Of a stretch of DNA of 64,000 bases, positions 35,519 through 44,676 are shown one piece after another. This DNA is from JBNKFV01 sp050290265 (GTDB lineage: Bacteria > Pseudomonadota > Gammaproteobacteria > Pseudomonadales > Cellvibrionaceae), in assembly GCA_050290265.1 (NCBI GenBank), contig JBNKHI010000002.1:62001-126000 (forward strand), in the 5' to 3' direction. Each line of letters begins with the position of its first letter. Position 1 is the stretch's first letter. The position numbers were made by a program, and so were the translations under genes. A model generated the notes under the pieces. It made no database searches. It saw only the letters and a program-made list of their open reading frames with translations, and had not been told where the DNA came from.

Positions 35519-38500
35519 TTAGTCTTCGCCAATAAGCTGGAAAAGATCCACATTCCCACCGGTTGCAGTGGTATTAACAGTAAACGTTTTTTCCGTAGCA
35601 AAGCGAAATAAATAACGTGGCCCACCTGCCTTTGGCCCAGTACCCGATAACCCTTGCCCACCAAATGGGTTTACCCCCACAACAGCCCCCACCATATTGC
35701 GATTAATATACGTATTACCCACCCGCGTTTGACGAAAAATTTGCTGTGCTCGCCCCTCAATACGAGAATGCAAACCTAAGGTCAAACCATAACCACACGC
35801 ATTAATTTGCGCGATAACATTTTTCAGCTCGCCACGCTTAAACCGTACCACGTGCAACATTGGACCAAATACTTCACGCTCCAATTGCGCCATGTTATCC
35901 AGCTGAAAAATATGAGGGCCAACAAAAACCCCTTGAGCCGGCATTTTTTCTTGCGGGTAGGCGTAAAGCAGTTTTGCATCTTCACTCATGCGGTCAATGT
36001 GAGCTTGCAACATCACTTGCGCTTTAGCGTCTATCACTGGGCCTATATCAGTAGACAAATCCCACGGCTGCCCCAGTGTTAATTCGTCGCAGGCACCTTG
36101 TAGCATATTCAAAATTCCGTCAGCGACGTCGTCTTGAACGAACAGAACCCGTAACGCGGAGCACCGTTGCCCGGCACTCAAAAATGCAGACGTGATAACA
36201 TCATCAACAACCTGTTCTGGCAGCGCTGATGAATCTACAATCATCGCATTCATACCACCCGTTTCAGCAATCAACGGAATTATGGCTCCATCGCGCTCTG
36301 CCAACTGGCGATTAATCTGCTTTGCGGTTTCTGTTGAACCCGTAAATACCACACCGGCAATGCGCGGGTCTTCAACCAAGTGCGGACCCATCTCGCGACC
36401 GACACCAGGAATCAGTTGCAGCACATCGCCAGGAATACCGGCCTCATGCATCAATTCAACAGCGCGAGTGGCAACCAGTGCCGTTTGCTCTGCGGGCTTA
36501 GCGATAACGCTGTTACCGGCAGCCAACGCCGCCACAACCTGACCTGCAAAAATCGCTAACGGAAAATTCCACGGACTGATACACAAGAATACTCCGCGGC
36601 CTTGCAACGCTAATTGGTTGCGCTCCCCCGTAGAACTGGTCAACTGCTCAGCTTCACCAAAATGTCGGCGTGCCATTGCCGCATAATAATGACAAAAATC
36701 GATCGCTTCGCGTACTTCAGATAATGCATCATTGAGTGTGCGTCCAGCTTCACGACTGATCAAACCGATCAGTTCGTACATATGCTCAGCTAAGATCGCA
36801 CCCACCGCATCCAGTAAATCAGCCCGCGTATTTCCACCTTGCTCATTCCAGGCTGCAAAGGCTGCTTCAGCACCGGCTATAGCGGCATCAATATCACTGG
36901 TGCTGGCATTGTGCACAACACCCACAGACAAACTCGGATCGGAGGGGCTTGATACTTTATCTCCGCCATTCCTCAACGCCTTACCATTAATAATGGGTGC
37001 TGCACGGTAGGCTTTATCAGAAGACTTTTTCATGCCGGCTAACAACTCCTCCGCCATTAACGTATCTTCTATGTTGATACCTCGCGCATTCTCCCTTGGA
37101 ACTTCACTGTTTTTAAATAGTTCAGTTGGGGCTGGAATCTTAGGATGTCGCTTTGGCTCAAAGCTGTTTACTTTAGCCATAACGTCTTCTACCAGTTTAT
37201 GGACTGGCGTTTCATCGTTGAGGAACCGATTAACAAAAGAACTGTTTGCACCGTTTTCTAATAAACGACGAACAAGATAAGGGAGTAAATCGCGATGCGC
37301 ACCCACCGGAGCGTAAACGCGCAACCCCGGCATTACAATACCGTTAGTACGACACTGCTCGCGTAGCTGTCCGTAAAGTAGTTGGCCCATACCATGTAAA
37401 CGTTGGAATTCAAACGCCTGATTCGACTTGGCTATTTGCATAATAGACGCAATGGTTTGCGCATTGTGTGTTGCAAACTGGGGGTAGATCGTATCCGACG
37501 CCTGCAGTAACTTTTCTGCACAGACTAAATAGCTGAGGTCGGTGCTGGCTTTGCGGGTGTACACGGGGTAATCCACCAAACCCAATTCCTGAGCGTGTTT
37601 GATCTCAGCATCCCAGTAAGCGCCTTTGACTAAACGCACCATAAATTGACGCTGGGTATCACGGGCCAAAGCGATTAGCCAATCAGCAACATACGGCGCA
37701 CGCTTTTGATAAGCCTGCATCACAAAGCCGAGACCATTCCAATTGGCCAATGCCGGATCACGGGCAAGCGCCTCAAAAATATCCAACGAAATATCTAGCC
37801 GCTCCGCCTCTTCGGCATCGATATTAAAACCCATATTGCCAGCGTGGGCCGCAATGGCTAAAGCACGTACTCTGGGTAGCAGTTCATCCATCAATTTTGC
37901 ACGCTTACTGTGACGATAATGAGAATGCAGTGCCGACAGTTTTATCGAAATACCGTCAGCACTGATAACGTCTTTTTCGCCACTTCGCAGCGCGGCAATT
38001 GACTCAATAGCTTGTAAATATGAATCAAAATAGCGCTGCGCATCGGCATCGCAACGCGCACCTTCGCCAAGCATGTCATAAGAAAAACGTGTGCCTTCTA
38101 CGTTTTCTGCCGGCCCACGCTTCATCGCCTCTTTTATCGTTCGGCCCAACACATACTGCCCGCCCATAATACGCATCGCCTGCATCATCGCCTGGCGGAC
38201 TAATGGCTCCCCCACACGACTTACCAAACCGCGAAACCAATGATTGGTAGTCCCGGTAATATCAGCGTCGAGCTCGACAATTTGTCCAGTCAGCATCATT
38301 CCCCATACAGAAGCATTGACAAACAATGAATCAGAGTGGCCACGGTGCTTACCCCAATCACCGGTGCGCACTTTTTCCGCGATCAACGCGTCAGCAGTAT
38401 CTCCGTCAGGGATACGCAACAATGCTTCCGCGAGGCACATTAATGCCACACCTTCGCGATTAGAAAGACCAAACTCTTCAAGGAAGGCATCCTGCGTTCC

Positions 38501-38674
38501 GCGCTGACTCTTTGCTTTGCGCGAGCGGCTCACCAAATCAGCAGCTTGTTGATGAATAGCTGCCGATACTGCGTCGTCTATATTGATTAACGTAAATAGG
38601 TGAGCAACACTCTGCGTTTCGTCAGCATAAGCGTGCTGGCGCAATTGGCTACGAGACTCATTGAGCATACTCAT
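35519..38674 (-). CDS. putA: bifunctional proline dehydrogenase / P5C dehydrogenase (type A PutA)
   Basis: A 1051-aa protein. The N-terminal third holds a proline dehydrogenase barrel (SADGISIKLSALHSHY, MRLVKGAYWD-like MVRLVKGAYWDAEIKHAQ, and GLRVYAPVGAHRDLLPYLVRRLLENG). The C-terminal half is a P5C aldehyde dehydrogenase with IAETGGMNAMIVDSSA and the catalytic Cys in SAGQRCSALRVLFVQ. It oxidises proline to glutamate using FAD, then NAD. There is no N-terminal ribbon-helix-helix DNA-binding domain and no long C-terminal domain, so it is the minimal type A and cannot act as its own repressor as E. coli PutA does. SD gaggg precedes the ATG. No PutP transporter adjacent. Confidence 0.96.
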   Translation of the reverse strand: MSMLNESRSQLRQHAYADETQSVAHLFTLINIDDAVSAAIHQQAADLVSRSRKAKSQRGTQDAFLEEFGLSNREGVALMCLAEALLRIPDGDTADALIAEKVRTGDWGKHRGHSDSLFVNASVWGMMLTGQIVELDADITGTTNHWFRGLVSRVGEPLVRQAMMQAMRIMGGQYVLGRTIKEAMKRGPAENVEGTRFSYDMLGEGARCDADAQRYFDSYLQAIESIAALRSGEKDVISADGISIKLSALHSHYRHSKRAKLMDELLPRVRALAIAAHAGNMGFNIDAEEAERLDISLDIFEALARDPALANWNGLGFVMQAYQKRAPYVADWLIALARDTQRQFMVRLVKGAYWDAEIKHAQELGLVDYPVYTRKASTDLSYLVCAEKLLQASDTIYPQFATHNAQTIASIMQIAKSNQAFEFQRLHGMGQLLYGQLREQCRTNGIVMPGLRVYAPVGAHRDLLPYLVRRLLENGANSSFVNRFLNDETPVHKLVEDVMAKVNSFEPKRHPKIPAPTELFKNSEVPRENARGINIEDTLMAEELLAGMKKSSDKAYRAAPIINGKALRNGGDKVSSPSDPSLSVGVVHNASTSDIDAAIAGAEAAFAAWNEQGGNTRADLLDAVGAILAEHMYELIGLISREAGRTLNDALSEVREAIDFCHYYAAMARRHFGEAEQLTSSTGERNQLALQGRGVFLCISPWNFPLAIFAGQVVAALAAGNSVIAKPAEQTALVATRAVELMHEAGIPGDVLQLIPGVGREMGPHLVEDPRIAGVVFTGSTETAKQINRQLAERDGAIIPLIAETGGMNAMIVDSSALPEQVVDDVITSAFLSAGQRCSALRVLFVQDDVADGILNMLQGACDELTLGQPWDLSTDIGPVIDAKAQVMLQAHIDRMSEDAKLLYAYPQEKMPAQGVFVGPHIFQLDNMAQLEREVFGPMLHVVRFKRGELKNVIAQINACGYGLTLGLHSRIEGRAQQIFRQTRVGNTYINRNMVGAVVGVNPFGGQGLSGTGPKAGGPRYLFRFATEKTFTVNTTATGGNVDLFQLIGED

Positions 38675-39307
38675 GCTAGACCCTCTTGATTAGCGAAAAT
38701 GTAGACTGCCTTATTGTTTGGCATTATTGCGCTTTAGCTACCAAATCTGTCGCTGACACTTTCCTGCTGGACCCGCAGCCAGGCTGAATCTTTTGTATTG
38801 TCGATAATGTGGTGATGTTTTTTTGTTTGTGTACAATACGTGTCCGACGAAGCCGGTGCCGGCAGTCAACGCTTACCCCGTACATCACCTATAGGACAGA
38901 AATGGATGACACAAGGCGCCGTTGACTAATGGGCACCTGATTTTCGCCCTATAAAATCTGCACTATCACCTAATTTTATATGGCTTTGTCTACGTCGAGA
39001 TCTATAGAAAAAAACAATTCAGGATTTGGTAGCATTATTTCTCGATACACCAAATTTATAGCGCTAAAAAACAGGAATAGCAAAATTTTACATTGCCAAT
39101 ATTGTGTAACTTATCTTTTTAAGGTAAGACCTTCAGTATAGAGTAGAACGGCAACATACTGAAAAAAATGACTTTAATTCAAACAGTTAGCCAAACAACT
39201 GGCGCGCAAACAGCCACCATCAATAACCGGACTAATTTTAAGTCGTACATTGCAGTGATCACCTTGATCAACGCCATGCGCACCCGGTGCCAAAAGGATA
39301 TTTAACC
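38675..39307. other. 633-base AT-rich intergenic region upstream of putA and the pentapeptide gene
   Basis: It holds the putA control region (minus) and that of the pentapeptide-repeat gene (plus). A T-run near 38818-38826 and TTGTTTGTGTACAATAC around 38823 could be promoter elements for putA, not firmly assigned. The last 140 bases contain a 45-codon open frame listed separately. No RNA gene seen. Confidence 0.45.
39168..39305 (+). CDS. possible 45-aa upstream ORF/leader peptide
   Basis: An ATG frame begins MTLIQTVSQTTGAQTAT and ends RTRCQKDI with TAA just two bases before the ATG of the pentapeptide-repeat gene, whose ribosome binding site lies inside this frame. It lacks a clear Shine-Dalgarno sequence and matches nothing I know. 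The placement would allow translational coupling; it could as well be chance. Confidence 0.22.
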   Translation: MTLIQTVSQTTGAQTATINNRTNFKSYIAVITLINAMRTRCQKDI

Positions 39308-39898
39308 ATGCCAGAGAATACCGAACACTGGTCTGAAACATTTCAAGAACTGACGTTATCCGGTACGACACTGGAATACGTCACCTATGAAAACTGCACC
39401 TTCAAACGCTGTGATTTTAGTGATGCCACATTTGACCACTGTAAATTTGTGGACTGCGAATTCACCGAGTGCAATCTGAGTCTGGTGAATCTGGCTTATA
39501 GCAGTTTTTCGGATGTGTACTTTCATGGATGCAAAATGGTGGGTATAGATTGGACAAAAGTTAGCTGGCCAATGCATTTATTTGCATCGCCTATCAAGTT
39601 TAACGAATGCATCATGAATGATTCGTCTTTTTATGGACTCACCTTGCCAGAAATCCTTATCGAAGCCTGCAAAGCCCACCATGTCGATTTTCGTGAAGGC
39701 AATTTCAGTCATGGAAATTTTCAATACACCGACCTAACCGACAGCCAGTTTGGTCGAACCAATATTGCGGATGCCGATTTTTCCGAAGCAACAAATTATG
39801 ATATTGATGTACTCAACAATGTCATCAAGCGTGCAAAGTTCAGCCAGTTTGAAGCATTGCGCTTACTCAACAGTTTGGACATCGAACTCGTAGATTAA
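39308..39898 (+). CDS. pentapeptide-repeat protein
   Basis: A 196-aa protein built of A(D/N)LxF-like five-residue units: CTFKRCDFSDATFDHCKF, DCEFTECNLSLVNLAYSSF and later REGNFSHGNFQYTDLTDSQF and NIADADFSEATNY. Such proteins fold as a right-handed quadrilateral beta-helix. The C-terminal FEALRLLNSLDIELVD is like the dimerisation tail of Qnr/MfpA-type proteins that bind DNA gyrase, and the length (196 against about 215) is close. Gyrase protection is therefore a possibility, not a claim. SD aaaagga supports the ATG. A terminator follows directly. Confidence 0.87.
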   Translation: MPENTEHWSETFQELTLSGTTLEYVTYENCTFKRCDFSDATFDHCKFVDCEFTECNLSLVNLAYSSFSDVYFHGCKMVGIDWTKVSWPMHLFASPIKFNECIMNDSSFYGLTLPEILIEACKAHHVDFREGNFSHGNFQYTDLTDSQFGRTNIADADFSEATNYDIDVLNNVIKRAKFSQFEALRLLNSLDIELVD

Positions 39899-39917
39899 TT
39901 AAATTAAAGCATTAATT

Positions 39918-39944
39918 AAAAAGGCCCACTTCCGTGGGCTTTTT
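39918..39944 (+). terminator. terminator after the pentapeptide-repeat gene
   Basis: gcccac, loop ttcc, gtgggc followed by ttttt, with aaaaagg on the other side. It lies between convergent genes and probably works in both directions. Confidence 0.85.
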
Positions 39945-39981
39945 AATGGCGCTATCTGGCAACAATGGTATGTTCCGGATA

Positions 39982-40956
39982 CTACTTTTTGCGCGGTGCT
40001 GCCGGCGTTTGTTCCAGTGCATAATGCTCAAGACTGGACAAACTTGGCTCTTCCCACTCGGTTGGCGCTGCCAGATATTTTGGATAGTGTTTCGTGATGT
40101 AGGCAACGGTATCTTCCGGGAACTCAGCTAATGATTGTCGAGTACCCATATTACCTAAATACGTAATATGGCCCTGCGCCTGATCCATCAACATCCATGG
40201 CAACCATGGCGTAATACGACTCCATACCAAGTTACTCGGCACGTGAGTCAACTCTGGATTTTCCAAATCTTCACGGCGAATAAAGTAACGGAACATTTCC
40301 GATACACGGCTCATTTTCCCTGGCGATTCACGTGGCCATTTTTCTGGCTGCAATGCACTTGGATAAAACAAGTGAATATCAGCTTCCAAGGTGATGGTAT
40401 CACCGGAACCAACGCCCCAATTTAACAAAAACGGGCGCTTAACCGGTTTGCTTTTATTCAACCCACCGTAACTGGGTGGCTGGGGAAAGTATTCAGAAAT
40501 GGTGTAATTAAACGGGTCATTGGCGACGTCAACCACACGAACACGTTCGCCGGTGTAAGGGTTGTCCCATTCGTTCATGATTTCATTGGTTTTCAGGTCG
40601 CGATAAAGCACAACTTCGCGGCACAAACGCTGATAACTGTTGTCGGGTTGACGAATCAAGCGAATGGTACTAAAAACTTCAAAGCGCATTAACTCTTTTA
40701 CTTTTTCGTTGTCGCGTACGCCACACACCACACCCGTGCCGGTGCCAAAAACAAATTTGTTGGCATCTGTGTGCGACTCTAAGCGCGCCTTGGCTTCACG
40801 GTTCCAAATCGGATCTTTAAAATCAATTGGGATAATTTTTTTGGGCTTAGCACTGGATGCACTCGCAGATGCAACAGTTGAGGCTGCCATTAACCCCAAA
40901 CCTGCGGCCGCAGCATTCTTTAAAACATCTCTACGACTTTTCGGTTGATCACTCAT
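39982..40956 (-). CDS. Tat-exported DUF1838 family protein
   Basis: A 324-aa protein with a twin-arginine signal (SRRDVLKNAAAAGLGLMAAS, cleavage likely after SASA, about residue 33), meaning export in folded form. The mature part (DIHLFYPSALQPEKWP, FRYFIRREDLENPEL, PWLPWMLMDQAQGHITYLG) matches DUF1838, a family of unknown function often found near genes for aromatic or terpenoid breakdown. It lies 45 bases from the following alpha/beta hydrolase gene on the same strand, which is upstream in transcription. I cannot assign an activity; lack of cysteines and of a known cofactor site means the Tat choice may reflect fast folding. Confidence 0.85.
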   Translation of the reverse strand: MSDQPKSRRDVLKNAAAAGLGLMAASTVASASASSAKPKKIIPIDFKDPIWNREAKARLESHTDANKFVFGTGTGVVCGVRDNEKVKELMRFEVFSTIRLIRQPDNSYQRLCREVVLYRDLKTNEIMNEWDNPYTGERVRVVDVANDPFNYTISEYFPQPPSYGGLNKSKPVKRPFLLNWGVGSGDTITLEADIHLFYPSALQPEKWPRESPGKMSRVSEMFRYFIRREDLENPELTHVPSNLVWSRITPWLPWMLMDQAQGHITYLGNMGTRQSLAEFPEDTVAYITKHYPKYLAAPTEWEEPSLSSLEHYALEQTPAAPRKK

Positions 40957-41001
40957 GGATATATACCTTTTTAGTTTAGGAATAATGTTTTCAACGGGTC
41001 T

Positions 41002-42009
41002 TTAGCGCCGACCAAAAACCACAACGCCCGGTTCTTGTGCTATTACTGCCGTATTATTCAGGCGCGCAAGCTTATCCTTGTCGTTTTGCAGATAACCGGC
41101 AATAAATAACATCGATATTGATTGCAGGGTTTTTAATTCTTTCGTAGCAGGCACATCAGCACTGTTTGTGCGCCCGATCTGATCATTTAGATAATGATTC
41201 ATACCATCCAATACCAAAGCATAATTTTCCCCCGGCATGGCTGACTCATAAGAAATCAAATGCCCTGTGTAGTCCTCCCAAATGCCTTTGAAATAGTCTT
41301 CTGTACCACTCACGACTAATTGCGGGGTTGTCAACACTGCCCAGGTAGCACTGGACAGGAAGCCGGGAATCACGCCGGGTGGCGACAAAGCAACGACAGC
41401 AGCAACACGAGAATCGGACAAGGCTGCAGGAATTTCTTTTTTACTGTTACCCACACGTTCAAGAATAGCGCCACCTAATTGCTGCGCCGTTAACGCACCG
41501 TAAGAATGACCAGCGGAAATAACCTTATCGGTACTGACGCGACCAGAAAAGCCAGGCAAGTCGACCATTAGCCGGTTGATGTTGTCGATAGCAAAGCGTA
41601 ATTCCAGCACGCGAGACGCAGTTACCCAGTCACTGCCGTAGTCTTTTTGTACTGCATTGGCAACATCACGACCACCGCTGTCCAAATGATAAGGAGCCAC
41701 AACCACGTAGCCGTGACTGACCCAAAAATCAGTCAGGTTAGTGTAAGTGTTCGCGTCTAACGCATTGCCGTGAGAAAACACAATTAGCGGAAAAACCCCT
41801 TCACCCTCGGGGTAGTCTATAAAATATCTAACATCATGATCGGCAGAAAATGCTAATGTTTTTTCAGCGTGCCGTACTGGCAATAATGCGTTACTTACAG
41901 ACTGCTTTTCTGCCGTGGCAATGTTATTCACACAGGCAGTTATTAACAACAAAACACACAGAGACAGCGTAACCGGAAAAACTTTAATAAACTGCCAAGA
42001 TTGAAGCAT
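41002..42009 (-). CDS. alpha/beta hydrolase, predicted lipoprotein
   Basis: A 335-aa protein with signal and lipobox LLLITAC (Cys about residue 26), so it is likely anchored in the envelope. The hydrolase core shows LIVFSHGNALDA (oxyanion region), the nucleophile elbow AGHSYGALTAQ, an Asp region at VVSGTEDYFKGI and a His in LDGMNHYLND. It resembles the dienelactone-hydrolase/PET-hydrolase-like group of esterases. It probably hydrolyses an ester outside the inner membrane. It is followed closely by the DUF1838 gene; the pair may be one operon. The substrate is not known. Confidence 0.85.
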   Translation of the reverse strand: MLQSWQFIKVFPVTLSLCVLLLITACVNNIATAEKQSVSNALLPVRHAEKTLAFSADHDVRYFIDYPEGEGVFPLIVFSHGNALDANTYTNLTDFWVSHGYVVVAPYHLDSGGRDVANAVQKDYGSDWVTASRVLELRFAIDNINRLMVDLPGFSGRVSTDKVISAGHSYGALTAQQLGGAILERVGNSKKEIPAALSDSRVAAVVALSPPGVIPGFLSSATWAVLTTPQLVVSGTEDYFKGIWEDYTGHLISYESAMPGENYALVLDGMNHYLNDQIGRTNSADVPATKELKTLQSISMLFIAGYLQNDKDKLARLNNTAVIAQEPGVVVFGRR

Positions 42010-42085
42010 ATTGAAACCTCTTTCTGCCCATCAAATAATTCTGTATGTAACGCTGCATGCAATGACGCTGATGTAATTTATACTG

Positions 42086-42132
42086 TTACAGGTAATCAAC
42101 ACGTTAAGCTAACCCTTGTTGATTACCTGTAA
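42086..42132. other. 15-bp perfect stem-loop upstream of the alpha/beta hydrolase
   Basis: Arms ttacaggtaatcaac and gttgattacctgtaa enclose a 17-base loop in the 147-base gap between the membrane-protein gene (42157) and the hydrolase gene (42009). No T-run follows on the minus strand, so an operator or RNA structure is likelier than a terminator. Confidence 0.6.
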
Positions 42133-42156
42133 AGGACATAGATATGACTGCACGTT

Positions 42157-42840
42157 TTATAATGGTTTGGTTGCACCAAAGAACGCGACAGTGGCAATAC
42201 CAAACCAGTAGACATAAGCCAGTCTTCTTGAGAAATCGATCGACTTTTCCAGTTTAGCTTCCAGCGCTGCATCTTCTTTTTGTGCTAACTGACGGAATAC
42301 TTCAGTCCACTCACGCATCACGAAACGCAATTTTAAACCAATGATAAGCAGCAATGAATAAATACACATTTTGATAGAGAACCATTTCTGCCCGGCTTCT
42401 GCAGAAAACGGACCATAACCTAACAACGAACAGACACTGGCGATAAATAATGCAGGGATCAGGAAAAAACGCACAGATTCATCAATCTTGGTTAAACGAA
42501 TACCACGGTCAGTCTCACGAAAGTAGTAGGCAGACCAACACAGTAACAACCAGGCGGTAGCCAGTACCCAGTTTGCAACCAAATAAGCACCACCAAAGGG
42601 CTGAACACCCCAAATGTGACCCATATGAATACCTAATGGCAACAGCAGGATAATTCCCGAACGGGCCAGAATATCAATTCGATAGGCTGTTTCCATATGT
42701 CGTCGACGTTCTTGCATCGGCAACTTGCGGTTCACAATATTGTAAGAGGTTTGAAACACACCCCACTCACCACCAAGCCAATAGACCATTGCCAGAATGT
42801 GTACCCAGCGCAATACCGCAAGTTCCATAATTCCCATCAC
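42157..42840 (-). CDS. integral membrane protein, CopD/DUF2269-like
   Basis: A 227-aa protein with about five to six membrane helices. The N-terminal VLRWVHILAMVYWLGGEWGVF has the HxxxxxxWLGG pattern of heme- or copper-linked membrane families such as CopD and DUF2269, with His and Trp near the membrane edge; further His are in MGHIWGVQPFGG. Function unknown; a membrane heme protein in electron transfer is possible. It lies between the FAD oxidase and the hydrolase/DUF1838 pair, all on the minus strand. The start could be either of the first two ATGs. Confidence 0.7.
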   Translation of the reverse strand: MMGIMELAVLRWVHILAMVYWLGGEWGVFQTSYNIVNRKLPMQERRRHMETAYRIDILARSGIILLLPLGIHMGHIWGVQPFGGAYLVANWVLATAWLLLCWSAYYFRETDRGIRLTKIDESVRFFLIPALFIASVCSLLGYGPFSAEAGQKWFSIKMCIYSLLLIIGLKLRFVMREWTEVFRQLAQKEDAALEAKLEKSIDFSRRLAYVYWFGIATVAFFGATKPL

Positions 42841-42987
42841 ACACCTCTATAAGTTTTTCTACGTGTTCTTAATAGCGTTAAATTAACGAGAGCCCGGGTT
42901 AATGTCCTTAACAAAAGTCAATTGAACCTCGCCATAGCCACTTAATTACCTGCGGCGTAAACCATCGGCACCCATTTTTGACAAGCA

Positions 42988-43035
42988 TAAAAAAGCCTCT
43001 GTAAAGCAGTGCACAAGCACAACTAAACAAAGGCT
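42988..43035 (-). terminator. terminator of the FAD-oxidase gene
   Basis: Read on the minus strand: agcctttg pairs with cagaggct (one G-U), followed by six T, 46 bases after the stop at 43081. The stem is interrupted by a 26-base loop. Confidence 0.62.
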
Positions 43036-43080
43036 ATTGAGGTGTAGGAGATTAAAGCAGTCCTACTCTGCCACTAGCAC

Positions 43081-44676
43081 TTAATGCTTAACAAAACCCA
43101 GCGCTGCCGGGTTAATGGCGCAACCAGGATCCACAGCGTCTTTTAAGGTTTGCAACAGCGCCCAGTTTTGCTCGGGGATCGCATCGCGGAACTGATAGCT
43201 TTTACCCAACTGCAAGTGCACTGCACCGATATCGGAAAGCAACGCTGCAATTTCAGCGCGAACCTGCTTAACCGCAGCACGCGCATCCAGATTTTCATCA
43301 AAGCCTTTTCCAATACGCTTCAATGCATCTGCGGTTAAGTGCTCTTGATGAATCTCTTGTAAAGCATCAGGCCAGAAAAATACCGGCTCCAATACAAAGC
43401 AACCGCCAGACAAGGTAGAGAACAAATAGCCAACACCAATCTCATACTGGTCCAATATGGCGCGATGCTTTTGCAGCAATGCTTCAATGCCTTCGAACGC
43501 GGCGACGGTTTTGGAATGCGGTAAAATACCATGCACAGGTACCCAGCGTTCACCCTGCGGCCCAACCATGCTGTTAATGGGCCCGAATGGATTGGCGCTG
43601 GTAATTTTAGGGATACTGTTTTCGATTTCGCGACCATTAAACGTCTTCGCAATTTCACGAATCTCATTCGCTCGCGCATCGGCTCCCGCCTGATAACGGT
43701 CTTCACAAATCAGATGAATAGAAAACTGTACATCTTTCATGTAACGACGGCCGGCTAACGCTACGCCCAAGCCATCCTTAACAGCCCCAAGAATAGAGCC
43801 CGATGACTTCAGCACACCGGTTAACGCTTTTACATCTGTTGCCAGACTTTCACGCTTCATGCGTTGCTTTTGCAAAAAAGGATCAAACCCAAAACATTCA
43901 GCAGCTAAATTACGACGTGCAATTTCACCCATAGCACCTAACGCTTCTGCACCCGTCTGGAAATCCAACGACACGAACTGCTTGGCTGGCAGCTCTGGGA
44001 TCAACCGGAACGTAGCTTTGGTTTTAAAGCCCAACGCGCCATTGTCACTTGTAAACAGACCGGTCAAATCCGGGCCAAAATGACGGAAAAAACCATTCGC
44101 GTTAGCTTGAGCAGCAGACCCGGTGGTCAACACCGTACCATCCGCCATGACGACCTCTAAACCAATCACCGAATCAGCAGCGGTACCAAACTGGCCAGAA
44201 CCCCAAAACATCGCATTTTGCGACAAGCCACCGCCTACAGTGGCCTTAATGCCCGACAACGTACCCCAAAACGGCGTGCGCAAACCGGTTTCTTTTAGTG
44301 CCAGATGTAAATCCTTCCAGCTACAGCCGCACTCCACGGTCACATACATATCGTCACGGTTGATCTCTATCACACGTGTCATGTTTTTAAAGCTGACCAT
44401 AATCGTGTTATCAGCAGCTGGCACATAACCGCTGGAATAAGACACACCACCACCATGAGGCACCAAGGTGTAGCCTGCAGCTGTACTCAGTTTTACTACC
44501 GCAACCAATGCTTCAGTACTAAGGGGCTGCACAACCGCCAAGGCAGGCTTGTCTTTGGTAAAAATATCTTGCGCATATAAGCTGCAAGAATGGGTATCGG
44601 TGAGCAGATTTCCCTCACCTAAAATCGTCGCTAACTCTGCGAGAAAGCCGGCGTCAATTTGCGCACTTGCGTTCAT
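43081..44676 (-). CDS. FAD-binding oxidoreductase (GlcD/VAO-fold)
   Basis: A 531-aa flavoprotein. The PP-loop FAD domain shows LVPHGGGVSYSSGYVPA and, later, VECGCSWKDLHLALKETGL and SGIKATVGGGLSQN; the C-terminal substrate domain ends DPGCAINPAALGFV, with the Asp-Pro-x-Cys-x-hydrophobic-Asn-Pro of GlcD-like enzymes. It oxidises an alcohol or 2-hydroxyacid of unknown identity. SD aggaggaga fits MNASAQ as start; the 17-codon longer frame is rejected. An AT-rich operator-like motif shared with two genes near 60 kb lies about 130 bases upstream. It could belong with the VAO-type enzyme at the window start in one aromatic pathway, but that is inference. Confidence 0.87.
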   Translation of the reverse strand: MNASAQIDAGFLAELATILGEGNLLTDTHSCSLYAQDIFTKDKPALAVVQPLSTEALVAVVKLSTAAGYTLVPHGGGVSYSSGYVPAADNTIMVSFKNMTRVIEINRDDMYVTVECGCSWKDLHLALKETGLRTPFWGTLSGIKATVGGGLSQNAMFWGSGQFGTAADSVIGLEVVMADGTVLTTGSAAQANANGFFRHFGPDLTGLFTSDNGALGFKTKATFRLIPELPAKQFVSLDFQTGAEALGAMGEIARRNLAAECFGFDPFLQKQRMKRESLATDVKALTGVLKSSGSILGAVKDGLGVALAGRRYMKDVQFSIHLICEDRYQAGADARANEIREIAKTFNGREIENSIPKITSANPFGPINSMVGPQGERWVPVHGILPHSKTVAAFEGIEALLQKHRAILDQYEIGVGYLFSTLSGGCFVLEPVFFWPDALQEIHQEHLTADALKRIGKGFDENLDARAAVKQVRAEIAALLSDIGAVHLQLGKSYQFRDAIPEQNWALLQTLKDAVDPGCAINPAALGFVKH

